Made by a program: the position numbers and the translations under genes. A stretch of DNA of 64,000 bases from Rhizobium sp. NXC24. Its GTDB lineage: Bacteria; Pseudomonadota; Alphaproteobacteria; Rhizobiales; Rhizobiaceae. The notes beneath the pieces were generated by a model. It was not told the origin of the DNA, made no database searches, and saw only the letters and a program-made list of their open reading frames with translations. Positions 1-9,604 of the stretch are shown piece after piece (position 1 is the first letter of the stretch; each line of letters starts with the position of its first letter). The DNA lies in NCBI RefSeq assembly GCF_002944315.1, contig NZ_CP024311.1, positions 3,533,501 to 3,597,500 of the forward strand, given 5' to 3'.

Positions 1-876
1 AAAGCGCTCCGCGACGAGATCGATGAAGATCCGCGTTTTTGTCGGCAGGTAAGTGCGGTTTGGATAGATGGCGTTGATTGAGAATTCCGCCGGCTTGTAG
101 TCCGGCAGCATCCGCACCAGCGCGCCGGAGGCCAGATCGTCCATGATGAGAAAGCTGGGTGCCAGGAATACCCCCTGTCCGTTCAGCGCCATATAGCGCA
201 GGGTCTCGGCACTGGTGGTCACGATATTGCCGCCGACCTTCACATCAACCTGTTTCTCGGTCTCGGTGAAAAAACGCCAGTCGTCGCCATAGGGGTAATA
301 GGAGTAGCGCAGGCAATTGTGGCTCGCGAGATCGGCGGGTTCCGTCACGGCGGGATGCGTCCGGGGATAATCCGGTGAGCAGACCAGCACATGCCGCCAG
401 GGCGTCAATCGCCGTGCCACCAGGCTGGAATCGGGCGGCATCGTCGTGCGGATGGCAAGGTCATAGCCCTCCTCGATCAGGTCGATCATCCGCTCGCCGA
501 TGCTCAGGTCGACCGTCACGGAAGGGTATAGGCTCAGATACTCGCTGATGACGGGGGACAGGAAGCGGGTAATATGCGTGCTGGTATAGAGTTTCAGCGT
601 GCCGCGCGGCGTCGAGGTTGCGGCACCCGCGGCACTGTCGGCCTCCTCCAGATCGGCGAGAATCTGGCTCGACCGCTCGTAATAGAGCTTGCCGGTTTCG
701 GTGAGACTGACTTTGCGCGTCGTGCGGTTCAGCAGCCGGACGCCGAGCCGATCCTCCAATGATTGTATATGGTTGCCGACCATGGTGACCGACATGTTAA
801 GGCGCCGCGCGGCTGCCGAAAACCCACCGCATTCCACCACGCGACCAAACACCTGGAGGCTCGTCAGCCTGTCCAT
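1..876 (-). CDS. LysR-family transcriptional regulator (3' end cut by window edge)
   Basis: The minus strand reads open from an ATG at 876 to the window edge, giving 292 residues beginning MDRLTSLQVFGRVVECGGF. Residues 1-60 form the LysR winged helix-turn-helix (SAAARRLNMSVTMVGNHI, then LEDRLGVRLLNRTTRKVSLT). The rest is the effector-binding fold, with the usual GYDLAIR segment. LysR proteins are normally about 300 residues, so only a few C-terminal residues are missing. It is divergent from an EmrA/EmrB-type efflux pair. A shared motif (887-917) lies just upstream of its start, so it probably controls the pump. The inducer is unknown. Confidence 0.93.
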   Translation of the reverse strand, partial: MDRLTSLQVFGRVVECGGFSAAARRLNMSVTMVGNHIQSLEDRLGVRLLNRTTRKVSLTETGKLYYERSSQILADLEEADSAAGAATSTPRGTLKLYTSTHITRFLSPVISEYLSLYPSVTVDLSIGERMIDLIEEGYDLAIRTTMPPDSSLVARRLTPWRHVLVCSPDYPRTHPAVTEPADLASHNCLRYSYYPYGDDWRFFTETEKQVDVKVGGNIVTTSAETLRYMALNGQGVFLAPSFLIMDDLASGALVRMLPDYKPAEFSINAIYPNRTYLPTKTRIFIDLVAERF

Positions 877-886
877 ATCGACCCTC

Positions 887-917
887 GATTATCCGCTCTG
901 AGTTGATGATCCTTCCC
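887..917. promoter_or_regulatory. Candidate operator, copy 1 (lysR/emrA divergent region)
   Basis: The 31-base element has the form GATTATCC, ten variable bases, GATGATCCTTCCC. The same element with identical spacing occurs at 2156-2186, directly before the permease gene. Its position 10 bases upstream of the divergent lysR start suggests a binding site for that LysR protein. The repeat is seen directly; the function is inferred. Confidence 0.5.
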
Positions 918-1012
918 GATTTAAGCACATTATCACGCGACGCGTCAGGGCGCATTCTCCAGCCATCGAAACACCGGCCTTCGCACAGAGGTCGAGATCA
1001 TGGAGAGAAACA

Positions 1013-2148
1013 ATGGTTGAGTTGCCTCGCAAGGAGCAGTTCCAGACCGTCCTGGAAGCAGATGTCAAAACCCCCGCCGTCGCCGAGGCGCCGGCCACTG
1101 GAACTCCCGCAGCTGAAACTCCGAAGTCCAAATCGGGCGGCAAGATAGTCAAGCGCACGATCATCGCCGCCGCATTGCTGGCCGGCGCCGCCTTCACCGG
1201 CGACTATGGCTATCATTACTGGACGACGCGCCGCTTCATCGAATCGACCGACGACGCCTATGTGAAGGCCGACTACACCACCATCGCTCCGAAGATTTCC
1301 GGGTATATCGCCGAGGTGCTGGTCAACGACAACGATCACGTCAAGGCCGGCCAGGTGCTGGCGCGCGTCGACAACCGCGACTATCGCGCAGCGCTGACCC
1401 AGGCTCAGGCCGACGTCAAGGCCGCCGGGGCCGCCATCACATCGACCAGGCCAAGGCTACCATCGTTGCCTCCCAGGCTTCATTGACCTTCGCCGAAGCC
1501 GATGCCCAGCGCTCGCAAAACCTGATCCGCAACGGCGCGGGTACGACCCAGCGCGCCGAGCAGAGCCAGTCTGCCCGAGACCAGGCCGCAGCCAACCTTC
1601 AGCGCGACCAGGCCGCCCTCGTCGCCGAGCAGAAGAAGATTGCGGTGCTTCAGACCCAGCATGATCAGGCCGTCGCCCAGCGCGATCGAAGCGCCGCAGC
1701 CGCCCATCAGGCCGAGCTCAATCTTTCCTATACCGAGATCGTCGCTCCCGTGGACGGCACCGTCGGCGCCCGCACGCTGCGTGTCGGTCAGTTCGTCACC
1801 GCGGGCACGCAGTTGATGGCGGTCGTGCCGCTCAACGCGGTCTATGTGGTCGCCAATTTCAAGGAAACGCAACTGACCTACGTCCGCCCCGGCCAGCCGG
1901 TCGAAATCAAGGTCGACAGCTTCCCGGATGCCGCCATTAAAGGCCATGTAGACAGCGTATCGCCGGCAAGCGGCCTCGAATTCTCGCTGCTGCCTCCGGA
2001 CAACGCGACCGGCAACTTCACCAAGATCGTCCAGCGCATTCCCGTGAAGATCACGCTCGACGATGCAAGCCTTGCCGGCCTGCTGCGCTCCGGCATGTCG
2101 GTCGAACCCGACATCGACACCAAGGCGGCCGTACAGGGCCGACACTGA
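1013..2148 (+). pseudogene. EmrA/HlyD-type membrane fusion protein, frameshifted
   Basis: Frame 1 runs from the ATG at 1013 to a TGA at 1484-1486. It encodes a cytoplasmic tail, one membrane segment (about residues 44-62) and the first half of the biotinyl-lipoyl-like domain (SGYIAEVLVNDNDHVKAG). The homologous sequence resumes in another frame at about 1441 (IDQAKATIVASQASLTFAEA) and is intact to 2148, with the coiled-coil hairpin, second lipoyl half (APVDGTVGARTLRVGQFV) and beta-barrel. The join near 1435-1441 looks like a loss of roughly 10-13 codons plus one base. An EmrA adaptor links an inner-membrane permease to an outer-membrane channel. As sequenced it cannot be made full length. A sequencing or assembly error would look the same. 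Confidence 0.75.
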
Positions 2149-2155
2149 GGCGAGG

Positions 2156-2186
2156 GATTATCCAGCCAGACTGGATGATCCTTCCC
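2156..2186. promoter_or_regulatory. Candidate operator, copy 2 (before the emrB-like gene)
   Basis: GATTATCC, ten bases, GATGATCCTTCCC: identical in both conserved blocks and in spacing to 887-917. A further CTCGATTATC, also present at 884-893, follows at 2194-2203. It sits in the 108-base gap between the adaptor and permease genes, so the permease may have its own regulated promoter. Confidence 0.5.
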
Positions 2187-2256
2187 TTCCTTCCTCGATT
2201 ATCACTCGGACCTCCCCGTGAGACTGTCTCTCTCAAAGAGCCAGAGGAGAAACGTC

Positions 2257-3873
2257 ATGGCTACGCTTCAGATCGCCACAAACAGCAATTCCTCCGCAAA
2301 GCCCGTCCCCACAGCAGGCGGTGCTGCCACCATGAGCCCGCTGAAGATGTGGACCGCCGTCATCGGCTCCACGCTCGGCGCCTTCATGGCGGTGCTGAAC
2401 ATCCAGATCGTCAACGCTTCGCTCGCCGACATCCAGGGAGCGATCGGCGCCGGCACGGACGACGGAGGCTGGATTTCGACGTCCTACCTGATTGCCGAGA
2501 TCGTCGTCATTCCCCTGACCGGTTGGCTCGCCCGCGTCTTCTCGGTGCGCACCTATCTGCTGGTCAACGCCGTCCTTTTCCTCGTCTTCTCGGTTGCCTG
2601 TGCCTTCGCCGCCAATTTGCAGCAGATGATCATCCTGCGCGCCATTCAGGGCTTCTCCGGCGGCGTGCTGATCCCGATGGCCTTCACCATCATCATCACC
2701 CTTCTGCCCAAGGCCAAACAACCGATCGGGCTTGCCCTCTTCGCGCTGTCGGCCACCTTCGCGCCGGCCATCGGCCCGACCATCGGCGGCTATCTCACCG
2801 AAAACTGGGGCTGGGAGTATATCTTTTACGTCAACCTCGTCCCCGGCGCGATCATGGTCGGCATGCTCTGGGCCTCGCTCGACCGTGCACCGATGAACCT
2901 CGGCCTGCTCGCCAAGGGCGACTGGCCCGGCATCGTCACCATGGCGATCGGCCTCGCCTCGCTGCAGACCGTGTTGGAAGAAGGCAACAAGGATGATTGG
3001 TTCGGCTCGCCCTTCATCGTTCGCCTGTCGGTCATCGCCGCCGTCTCGCTGACCCTTTTCCTGATCATCGAACTGCGCGCCGCCCATCCGCTCCTCAACC
3101 TGCGCCTGCTGGTACGCCGCAATTTCGGCTTCGGCATCGTCGCCAACTTCCTGCTCGGCATCGCGCTCTACGGCTCCGTCTTCATCCTGCCGATCTATCT
3201 GACCCGCATTCAGGGCTACAATTCCGAGCAGATCGGCATGGTGCTCGCCTGGACCGGTATTCCGCAGCTCCTCCTGATCCCGCTGGTCCCGCGCCTGATG
3301 AAGCGCATCGACCTGCGCATCATGATCGTCGTCGGCTTCGCCCTCTTCGCCACCTCGAACTTCATGAACATCTACATGACCGCGGACTATGCCAGCGACC
3401 AGCTTTTCTGGCCGAACATCGTCCGCGCCATCGGCCAGGCCCTCGTCTTCACGCCGCTGTCGGCCATCGCCACCTCGGGCATCGAAAAGGAAAATGCCGG
3501 TTCCGCCTCCTCGCTCTTCAACATGATGCGCAATCTCGGCGGCGCGGTCGGCATCGCCATGCTGCAGACCTTCGCCCAGAAGCGTGAACAGTTCCATTCG
3601 AACATCCTGACGGACTCGGTCACGGTTTTCGACGAAGCCACCCGCGCCCGCATCGCACGACTGACCGCCTATTTCATGAACCATGGCGTCTCGGACGTTG
3701 CCACCGCCCAGCACAAGGCCATCGTCGCCGTCGCCCTGCGCCTGCGGCAACAGGCCAATATCATGGCCTACAGCGACACCTTCTACCTGCTCGGCATCGC
3801 GCTCGTCGCCGCGCTCATCGCCAGCCTTTTACTCAAGAAACCCGGCCATATCGAAGGCGGTGGCGCTCACTAG
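2257..3873 (+). CDS. DHA2-family drug:H+ antiporter (EmrB-like)
   Basis: This is a 538-residue major facilitator superfamily permease of the 14-helix DHA2 group, which exports hydrophobic compounds across the inner membrane using the proton gradient. The N-terminal half shows the DHA2 pattern: GSTLGAFMAVLNIQIVNASL for helix 1, GWLARVFSVRTYLL for motif A, and the motif-C region APAIGPTIGGYLTENWGWEY. An upstream in-frame ATG at 2218 exists. The ATG at 2257 is preferred because it follows a purine-rich AGAGGAGA and begins MATLQIATNSNS. It pairs with the upstream EmrA-like adaptor, which is frameshifted here, so the pump may lack its partner. Confidence 0.93.
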   Translation: MATLQIATNSNSSAKPVPTAGGAATMSPLKMWTAVIGSTLGAFMAVLNIQIVNASLADIQGAIGAGTDDGGWISTSYLIAEIVVIPLTGWLARVFSVRTYLLVNAVLFLVFSVACAFAANLQQMIILRAIQGFSGGVLIPMAFTIIITLLPKAKQPIGLALFALSATFAPAIGPTIGGYLTENWGWEYIFYVNLVPGAIMVGMLWASLDRAPMNLGLLAKGDWPGIVTMAIGLASLQTVLEEGNKDDWFGSPFIVRLSVIAAVSLTLFLIIELRAAHPLLNLRLLVRRNFGFGIVANFLLGIALYGSVFILPIYLTRIQGYNSEQIGMVLAWTGIPQLLLIPLVPRLMKRIDLRIMIVVGFALFATSNFMNIYMTADYASDQLFWPNIVRAIGQALVFTPLSAIATSGIEKENAGSASSLFNMMRNLGGAVGIAMLQTFAQKREQFHSNILTDSVTVFDEATRARIARLTAYFMNHGVSDVATAQHKAIVAVALRLRQQANIMAYSDTFYLLGIALVAALIASLLLKKPGHIEGGGAH

Positions 3874-3934
3874 AGCAATTCCAGGAAAAGTGCGCAGCGG
3901 TTTTCCGTCCGGAATTGCGAAAAAACAAAAAGAC
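3873..3934. repeat. Rhizobial intergenic repeat, copy 1
   Basis: The element reads AGAGCAATTCCAGGAAAAGT, then a TGCGCAGCGGTTTTCC block, then GGAATTGCG and an A-rich tail. Its ends (GCAATTCC and GGAATTGC) are inverted repeats, so it can fold. A second copy lies in the opposite orientation at 13851-13914, with about two differences over 48 bases. Confidence 0.8.
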
Positions 3935-3972
3935 GGAGCGCCGCTCCCTCCCTCGCCTCAGGAGACACGATC

Positions 3973-5265
3973 ATGACCACCGTCAAAACCCGCCAGTCAG
4001 TACCTTCATTGTCTGATCTTCTCGATATCGAATATCCCGTCTCCGAGCGGGGCGCCATCAGCCCGGCCGCGATCCTCGCTCTCATCGAATGGCTCTCAAG
4101 CGACGAGGCCCATGCGCTGGATGAGGCCGGCCTGACCTTCGGCCTTGGCCGCCGCCTGAGAAGCCTCGGCCTTCCGGTCGACCGGCTGAGCTTGCACCTC
4201 ATGACCCTGCATCCGGAAATCATGGGCCGCTCTGTCGCCTGGTCGCCGAACGAACCCGTACAGATCCGTGACCGCGAGCACGGAGCCATCACCCAGATAT
4301 TCCTGCACAGTGCTTTGTGGAAGGCCATGAACACCCGCGATATCGTCATCGCCGGCCGGGGCGACGATCACGATCAATGGGAACAGCTCGACACATTCGC
4401 CGGCCGTGGTCTGGTCGAACTGATGATCGTTCCGCTCTGCAATGCCGACGGCCCGGTCAGCGCCGCCTCTTTCGCCACCAAACGTCCGGGCGGTTTCACA
4501 TCCCCAGAACGGCAAGTGATCGAACGCATCATGCCGTCGCTGCGCAATGCCTGCGAGCTCCGGACGCTGCGGCAGGTTGAGCTCAGCCTGCTCGATATCT
4601 ATATCGGTCCGATGACGGCGCAGCGCATCCTCGCCGGCCACATCCGCAAGGGCGAGATCGAGACCATGGAGGCCGCACTCATGCTCTGCGATCTGCGCGG
4701 CTTTACCGAGCTTTCCAACCGCCTGCCCGGCGAACGCGTGATGGAGCTGCTGAACGTCTATTTCGACGCCGTCGTGCCGGCAATCGCTCGCGAAGGCGGC
4801 GAAGTCCTGAAATTCATGGGCGATGCCGTTCTCGCCGTTTTCCCCGGCTATGACGCAACCCGCTCCAGCGATGCCGCGCTCGCCGCCGCCAAAGCCATCC
4901 TCGCCCGCCTCGAAACGCTGTCTTTCCCCGATGCCCGCCTGCAAGCCGGCATCGCGCTGCACTACGGCGAAGTCAGCTACGGCAATATCGGCTCCGGCCG
5001 CCGCCTGGATTTCACCGTCATCGGCCCCGACGTCAATCTCGTCAGCAGGATACAGGGCGTATGCAGCGATAGCGGCCAGCCGCTACTAATGTCGCAGGAT
5101 TTTGCGAAGAAGCTCAGCGATCAACAGAGCATCTCGATCGGCAGCCGAGCACTCAAGGGATTCGAAGAAGAGATCGAGCTGTTTGCGCCGGATTTAATCT
5201 CGCCCGCCAAGGGCGAGATTGGCTCCGCATTTGCCGCCATCATCACCAATACTGACCTATCCTAG
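3973..5265 (+). CDS. Class III adenylate cyclase
   Basis: The 430-residue protein has an N-terminal sensor-like half of unrecognised type and a C-terminal class III nucleotide cyclase domain (about residues 230-360), which makes cAMP from ATP. Visible catalytic features are the first metal Asp in LMLCDLRGFTELS, the purine-selecting Lys and second metal Asp in GEVLKFMGDAVLAVFPG, and the late block GRRLDFTVIGPDVNLVSRI with Asp, Asn and Arg. No membrane segment is evident, so it is probably cytosolic. The start follows AGGAGACACGATC. Rhizobia carry many such cyclases; the trigger here cannot be read from sequence. Confidence 0.92.
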   Translation: MTTVKTRQSVPSLSDLLDIEYPVSERGAISPAAILALIEWLSSDEAHALDEAGLTFGLGRRLRSLGLPVDRLSLHLMTLHPEIMGRSVAWSPNEPVQIRDREHGAITQIFLHSALWKAMNTRDIVIAGRGDDHDQWEQLDTFAGRGLVELMIVPLCNADGPVSAASFATKRPGGFTSPERQVIERIMPSLRNACELRTLRQVELSLLDIYIGPMTAQRILAGHIRKGEIETMEAALMLCDLRGFTELSNRLPGERVMELLNVYFDAVVPAIAREGGEVLKFMGDAVLAVFPGYDATRSSDAALAAAKAILARLETLSFPDARLQAGIALHYGEVSYGNIGSGRRLDFTVIGPDVNLVSRIQGVCSDSGQPLLMSQDFAKKLSDQQSISIGSRALKGFEEEIELFAPDLISPAKGEIGSAFAAIITNTDLS

Positions 5266-5317
5266 AGCGCTACATGCTGCGCATTCCGCCGGATCGCCTG
5301 CGGCGGCTGCCCCGTCT

Positions 5318-5521
5318 CCGAGCGGAAAGCGCGGCTTCGGCAAGCTGTTCCACGGACAGAGGCGTGCGCAGATTGCGCTTGCCGGTTTTGACCAGGGCGA
5401 ATTTGCGACCGTGCCTGCCCTTCCCGAGATCGCACAATGGAATGCCTACGAAAACGCTCGCCAGGCCATGATGCCCAATCTGTCGCGTACCAAACCGGCA
5501 GACCGCTACAAGATCGCCTAA
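5318..5521 (+). pseudogene. C-terminal remnant of a short-chain dehydrogenase/reductase
   Basis: One frame encodes about 65 residues including GEFATVPALPEIAQW, NAYENARQAMMPNLS and a closing KPADRYK. From family knowledge this resembles the C-terminal tail of a rhizobial SDR oxidoreductase group. No Rossmann fold or YxxxK site precedes it. The upstream part of the frame is low-complexity and runs into the end of the cyclase gene. It is most likely a decayed gene end. The assignment rests on remembered family sequence. Confidence 0.4.
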
Positions 5522-5743
5522 GCGACTGAAAAACCTCGCACTACGAAGCCAAGCGTGCCAGCATCCCCTTACGTGAGGCGCTGGCATCGGCGCTATATTA
5601 GCAATTGTATATTTACATCACATCTGGACTCAATTTGCTGCTTTCGCTCCATACTATCTAGGATAGTGCTCCAAAAATTGGTAATCGTCACTGGCATCGG
5701 TCTCGGAGGGGCCGGCTGTTGTGAGGCTTGGGGCGTAGCAACG

Positions 5744-6664
5744 ATGCATCATGGTGCGGGGTCCGAAGACTATTTCAGGCTGAGCGCGCCAGCGTGTGCG
5801 CTGGAAGCCGTGCTATGCAAAAACGGAATTACTCTGGACTGTCCCGAGACGGCTGGCGGCCGTGCCGATGAAGCCGGTTTCGTGCTTGGCTTGCAGCGTC
5901 AGGAGCCGGCGCTGGACCGGGTGAAGCTCGGCGAATACTTCGTTCCGGTCATTCCCTTCCCGCAGGGTACGATCGGGCTCGCCAGCCTGATCCTCGATCC
6001 GCCCGGTAAGATGCGACGCGAGGAAACCACCAATATCTATCTATCGCGCCGAACCTTCGACCAGATCGCCGACACGCTCGGCACCGAGCGCATCGTCGAA
6101 CTTCCGCTCGCGCCGGGCATTGCCACCGGCGACACCGTTATCGAAAACCTGTTTTCCTGCCTGATCCCGGCCCTCGAACAGCCGGACCGGACGAGCGCAT
6201 TGTTCATCGATCACGTCGGCAAGGCCTTCAATGCCCATATCGCCCAGCGCTACGGTCGCATGCAGATGGCGCGACCCGCCGTGATCGGCGGCCTGACGCC
6301 CTGGCAGTTGCGCCGCGCCCGCGACACGATCAATGCCCGGCTGGATCAGGATGTGTCTCTGGCCCAGCTTGCCAGCGACTGCGGCCTCTCCACCAGTCAT
6401 TTCGCCCGCGCTTTCGCCCGCAGCACCGGCATCCCGCCGCATCGCTGGGTGATGCAGCGCCGTGTCGATCGCGCCAAGGAACTGATGCGAACGGGAATGC
6501 CGCTGGCCGAAATCGCGCTGATGTGCGGTTTTTCGGATCAAAGCCACCTCACACGCGTCTTTTCGCATTCCGTTGGCCTCACGCCGGGGCGATGGCGGGA
6601 ATCGCAGATATCAGCCGCTTTCGATATGGCCCCGATCGCGTTGAGAGAAGCCGACCCCTGCTGA
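5744..6664 (+). CDS. AraC-family transcriptional regulator
   Basis: The protein is about 306 residues from the ATG at 5744. The C-terminal 100 residues carry the double helix-turn-helix of AraC regulators: LAQLASDCGLSTSHFARAFA, then PPHRWVMQRRVDRAKELM and LAEIALMCGFSDQSHLTRVF. The N-terminal part is a variable effector or dimerisation region. The frame stays open upstream to 5555, but that stretch is AT-rich and unlike protein, so it more likely contains the promoter. It precedes the beta-propeller gene, which it might regulate; the target is not evident. Confidence 0.9.
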   Translation: MHHGAGSEDYFRLSAPACALEAVLCKNGITLDCPETAGGRADEAGFVLGLQRQEPALDRVKLGEYFVPVIPFPQGTIGLASLILDPPGKMRREETTNIYLSRRTFDQIADTLGTERIVELPLAPGIATGDTVIENLFSCLIPALEQPDRTSALFIDHVGKAFNAHIAQRYGRMQMARPAVIGGLTPWQLRRARDTINARLDQDVSLAQLASDCGLSTSHFARAFARSTGIPPHRWVMQRRVDRAKELMRTGMPLAEIALMCGFSDQSHLTRVFSHSVGLTPGRWRESQISAAFDMAPIALREADPC

Positions 6665-6817
6665 TCATCAGCAATCTGCGACATCTAGGCCCTTGATCTT
6701 TGCTGCACCGCAGCAGATCGTCGACAGGCACCCAAACAGACGAAAATGCTGTCATCAAGCAATGTCATCATCGTCTCGCAACCATCAGCAGATCCGACCC
6801 TTTGAAAGGATGCTCTC

Positions 6818-7738
6818 ATGTCTGAAGCAGAAGCACGGACGCCTGCCGCTTCCTCCGGAAAGGCCGAACGGCTCTTTTTCCTCGATATCAATGACGGACG
6901 AATTCTCTCCTCCGCCATTGACGGAACCGATCTCAAGCTGATCATCCAACGCCCGGGCCGCAGCCCGGACGGCGTTCTTGTCGACAGCGAAAACGGCTGG
7001 CTCTACTGGACGGAAATGGGCACCGACTACAATGCCCATGACGGCTCGATCGAGCGCATCGACCTCGACGGCAGCAATCACGTGACGCTGATTGCGCCGG
7101 GCGGCACGCTGGTAACGCCGAAGCAGATCCAGATCGATCGCGAGGGTGGCAAGCTCTATTGGTGCGACCGCGAGGGCATGCGGGTGATGCGCGCCAATAT
7201 CGACGGCTCCGACATCGAAACCCTTGTCCAGAACGGCGACGGCCCCGCCGACAGTGCTGATATTGAGCGCTGGTGCGTCGGCCTCGCCCTCGACCTGCCG
7301 CGCGGGCAGGTATACTGGACGCAGAAGGGACCGCCGGATGCCGGTCTCGGACGCATCTTCCGCGCCGGCATCAATATTCCTGAGGGCGAGACGGCAACGA
7401 GCCGCAGCGATATCGAGACCTTGCTCGACAAGCTGCCGGAACCGATCGACCTCGAACTCGATCTCGCTACGCGCACTATCTACTGGACCGACCGAGGCAA
7501 TCTTCCGCGCGGCAATACCGTCAACCGCGCCAACATGGACAAGGTCGCCGCCACATCTGAAGTCGTCCTCGAAGGCCTGGACGAAGGCATCGGCCTGTCG
7601 CTCGACCTACCGAACAACCGCATGTTCTTCACCGACATCGGCGGCAATCTCTATTCGGCAAGCCTGGATGGTTCGGGTGAGCGCGAGTTGCTGCACCACG
7701 CCGGCTCGTTCACCGGGATTGTTTACGCGGTGGTTTGA
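6818..7738 (+). CDS. YWTD-type beta-propeller protein
   Basis: This 306-residue protein is built from repeats of the low-density-lipoprotein-receptor class B (YWTD) type: LFFLDINDGRILSSAIDG, LYWTEMGTDYN, LYWCDREGMRVMRANIDG, VYWTQKGPPDA, IYWTDRGNLPRG and MFFTDIGGNLYSASLDG. These make a six-bladed propeller. There is no signal peptide, so it is probably cytosolic. The gene starts at an ATG after GAAAGGATGCTCTC. Bacterial relatives have no firmly established reaction; some are SMP-30/gluconolactonase-like. It stands alone after the AraC gene. Confidence 0.8.
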   Translation: MSEAEARTPAASSGKAERLFFLDINDGRILSSAIDGTDLKLIIQRPGRSPDGVLVDSENGWLYWTEMGTDYNAHDGSIERIDLDGSNHVTLIAPGGTLVTPKQIQIDREGGKLYWCDREGMRVMRANIDGSDIETLVQNGDGPADSADIERWCVGLALDLPRGQVYWTQKGPPDAGLGRIFRAGINIPEGETATSRSDIETLLDKLPEPIDLELDLATRTIYWTDRGNLPRGNTVNRANMDKVAATSEVVLEGLDEGIGLSLDLPNNRMFFTDIGGNLYSASLDGSGERELLHHAGSFTGIVYAVV

Positions 7739-7766
7739 GTTTCAACTGGTTTTGGGTCCGAGGATT

Positions 7767-7848
7767 GCCCCTCACCCCAGCCTTCTCCCCGCAAGCGGGG
7801 AGAAGGTGGCCGCCCTTCGATAAAAACTCAGGAGGCCGGATGAGGGGC
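7767..7848. repeat. Nested palindrome between convergent genes
   Basis: An inner perfect inverted repeat, CCTTCTCCCC and GGGGAGAAGG around a GCAAGC loop (7781-7806), lies inside an outer GCCCCTCA/TGAGGGGC pair (7767-7774 and 7841-7848). It resembles the palindromes common between rhizobial genes. It separates two convergent genes and may end transcription from both sides, although no T-run follows. Confidence 0.75.
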
Positions 7849-7858
7849 TTCTCAGCAC

Positions 7859-9445
7859 TCAATTACCGCCGCGAACGCCATCCAGCAGGTGCGGCAGGCT
7901 TTTCACGCCTTCATTCCGCAGCTCCACCGGCAACAAGCCTTCCGGCAGGTCCTGATAGGATACCGGGCGCAGGAAGCGGCGGATGGCGAGCGTGCCGACC
8001 GAGGTCGTGCGGCTATCCGAGGTCGCCGGGAATGGGCCGCCATGCACCATGGCATGGCTGACTTCGACGCCGGTCGGCCAGCCATTGGCGAGGATGCGCC
8101 CGACTTTGCGCTCCAGCACCGGCAGCAGCTTGGCGGCGATGGCATAGTCGTCGGCATCGACCTGCAGCGTCGCGGTCAACTGGCCTTCGAGCTTTTCGGC
8201 AATCGCAATCATCTGGTCGATGTCCTTGCAGCGGACCAGCAGGCCGCTGGCGCCAAAGACTTCATGGCCAAGCCGGTCGTCGGCCAGGAAATGCTCGACA
8301 TCCGTTTCGAAAAAGGCACCAGGGCTGCGGTTGACGCCTTCTGCCGGAGCGCCGCGCGCGACGGTCTTCACGGCCTCATGGCCGGCAAGTGCTGCAACAC
8401 CATTGTCGAAAGCGGCATGAATGCCAGGCGTCAGCATCGGCGCCGGGGCCGAACCGGTGAGTGCTGCACTTGCCGTGGCGATGAAGCGATCGAGATCGGG
8501 ACCGTCAATGGCAAACAGCAGACCCGGATTGGTGCAGAATTGACCGGCTCCAAGCGTCAGCGAACCGATGAACGCATTGCCGATCGCCTCCGCACGGGCT
8601 GCAAGAGCTGCCGGGAACAGGAAGACGGGGTTGACGCTGCTCATTTCGGCGTAAACCGGGATCGGCTCGGGCCGAGCCGCCGCGATTGCGCCAAGCGCCA
8701 CACCGCCGCCGCGCGAGCCGGTGAAGCCGACCGCCTTGATATGCGGATGGCGGACCAGTGCCGCGCCGGTCTCGTTCGCGCCGGTCAGGAGCGAGAAGGT
8801 GCCTTCCGGTAGACCGCAGGCAACGACGGCGGCGCGGATGGCGCGACCAACCAGTTCGCCGGTGCCCGGATGGGCAAGATGGCCCTTGACGACGACAGGA
8901 CAACCGGCCGCCAGCGCCGAAGCGGTATCACCACCGGCAACCGAGAAGGCGAGCGGGAAATTGCTGGCGCCGAAGACGGCGACGGGGCCGAGCGGAATCT
9001 GACGCAGGCGCAGATCCGGACGCGGCAGCGGCTTGCGTTCCGGCAACGCCGGATCGACACGCAGATCGAGCCATTCGCCCGAACGAACCACTTGCGCGAA
9101 CAGCCGGAGCTGGCCGACGGTGCGGGCGCGCTCGCCCTGCAGGCGGGCAGCCGGCAGGCCGGTTTCTTCGGTGGCGCGCTCGATCAGCGCATCGCCGATC
9201 TCCATGATATTGGTCGCGATCGTTTCCAGGAAGGTCGCGCGGGCCTCAAGGCTGGTAGCACGATAGGTATCGAATGCCCGGCCTGCCAGCTCGCAGGCGC
9301 GGGCGACGTCCGCCTCGCTGGCGATTGCGAAGGCTGGCTCCAGGTTCGCGCCGGTCGCCGGGTTGATGGCGCGCACGGATTTGTTGTCGCCGGTCGAATC
9401 CGCGCCGATCAGCAAATCGCCGCTAATCACAAAAGACTGTGTCAT
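7859..9445 (-). CDS. Alpha-ketoglutarate semialdehyde dehydrogenase (2,5-dioxovalerate dehydrogenase)
   Basis: The 528-residue protein is an NAD(P)-dependent aldehyde dehydrogenase. It resembles the group that oxidises 2,5-dioxopentanoate to 2-oxoglutarate at the end of non-phosphorylating pentose, hexarate or hydroxyproline pathways. Cofactor-binding [18 protein letters not shown], the PVVVKGH lysine region, the general-base Glu in [12 protein letters not shown] and the catalytic Cys in [11 protein letters not shown] are visible. The minus-strand ATG at 9445 is preceded by AAGGAAT. It lies 159 bases downstream of the SDR and epimerase genes, which supports a sugar-acid pathway role. The exact sugar is not determined. 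Confidence 0.88.
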   Translation of the reverse strand: MTQSFVISGDLLIGADSTGDNKSVRAINPATGANLEPAFAIASEADVARACELAGRAFDTYRATSLEARATFLETIATNIMEIGDALIERATEETGLPAARLQGERARTVGQLRLFAQVVRSGEWLDLRVDPALPERKPLPRPDLRLRQIPLGPVAVFGASNFPLAFSVAGGDTASALAAGCPVVVKGHLAHPGTGELVGRAIRAAVVACGLPEGTFSLLTGANETGAALVRHPHIKAVGFTGSRGGGVALGAIAAARPEPIPVYAEMSSVNPVFLFPAALAARAEAIGNAFIGSLTLGAGQFCTNPGLLFAIDGPDLDRFIATASAALTGSAPAPMLTPGIHAAFDNGVAALAGHEAVKTVARGAPAEGVNRSPGAFFETDVEHFLADDRLGHEVFGASGLLVRCKDIDQMIAIAEKLEGQLTATLQVDADDYAIAAKLLPVLERKVGRILANGWPTGVEVSHAMVHGGPFPATSDSRTTSVGTLAIRRFLRPVSYQDLPEGLLPVELRNEGVKSLPHLLDGVRGGN

Positions 9446-9604
9446 GGGTATTCCTTGATGATGCCAGGGCGTTGGGAGGTGCGCCCCTCAGAAGCAGATA
9501 GCAAGATGAAATGACAGATGTAAGATGATAATCGTCATCTAAATATCAAGCTTTGTCCCAGGAGATGAGACGGCTGCGACCTTATGCACCGCAGCGTTTC
9601 GAAA

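Noticed and set aside
2233-3750. 505-codon open frame antisense to the MFS permease
   Set aside because: Composition is Asp/Gly/Arg/His-rich without domains; it mirrors the codon bias of the real permease gene.
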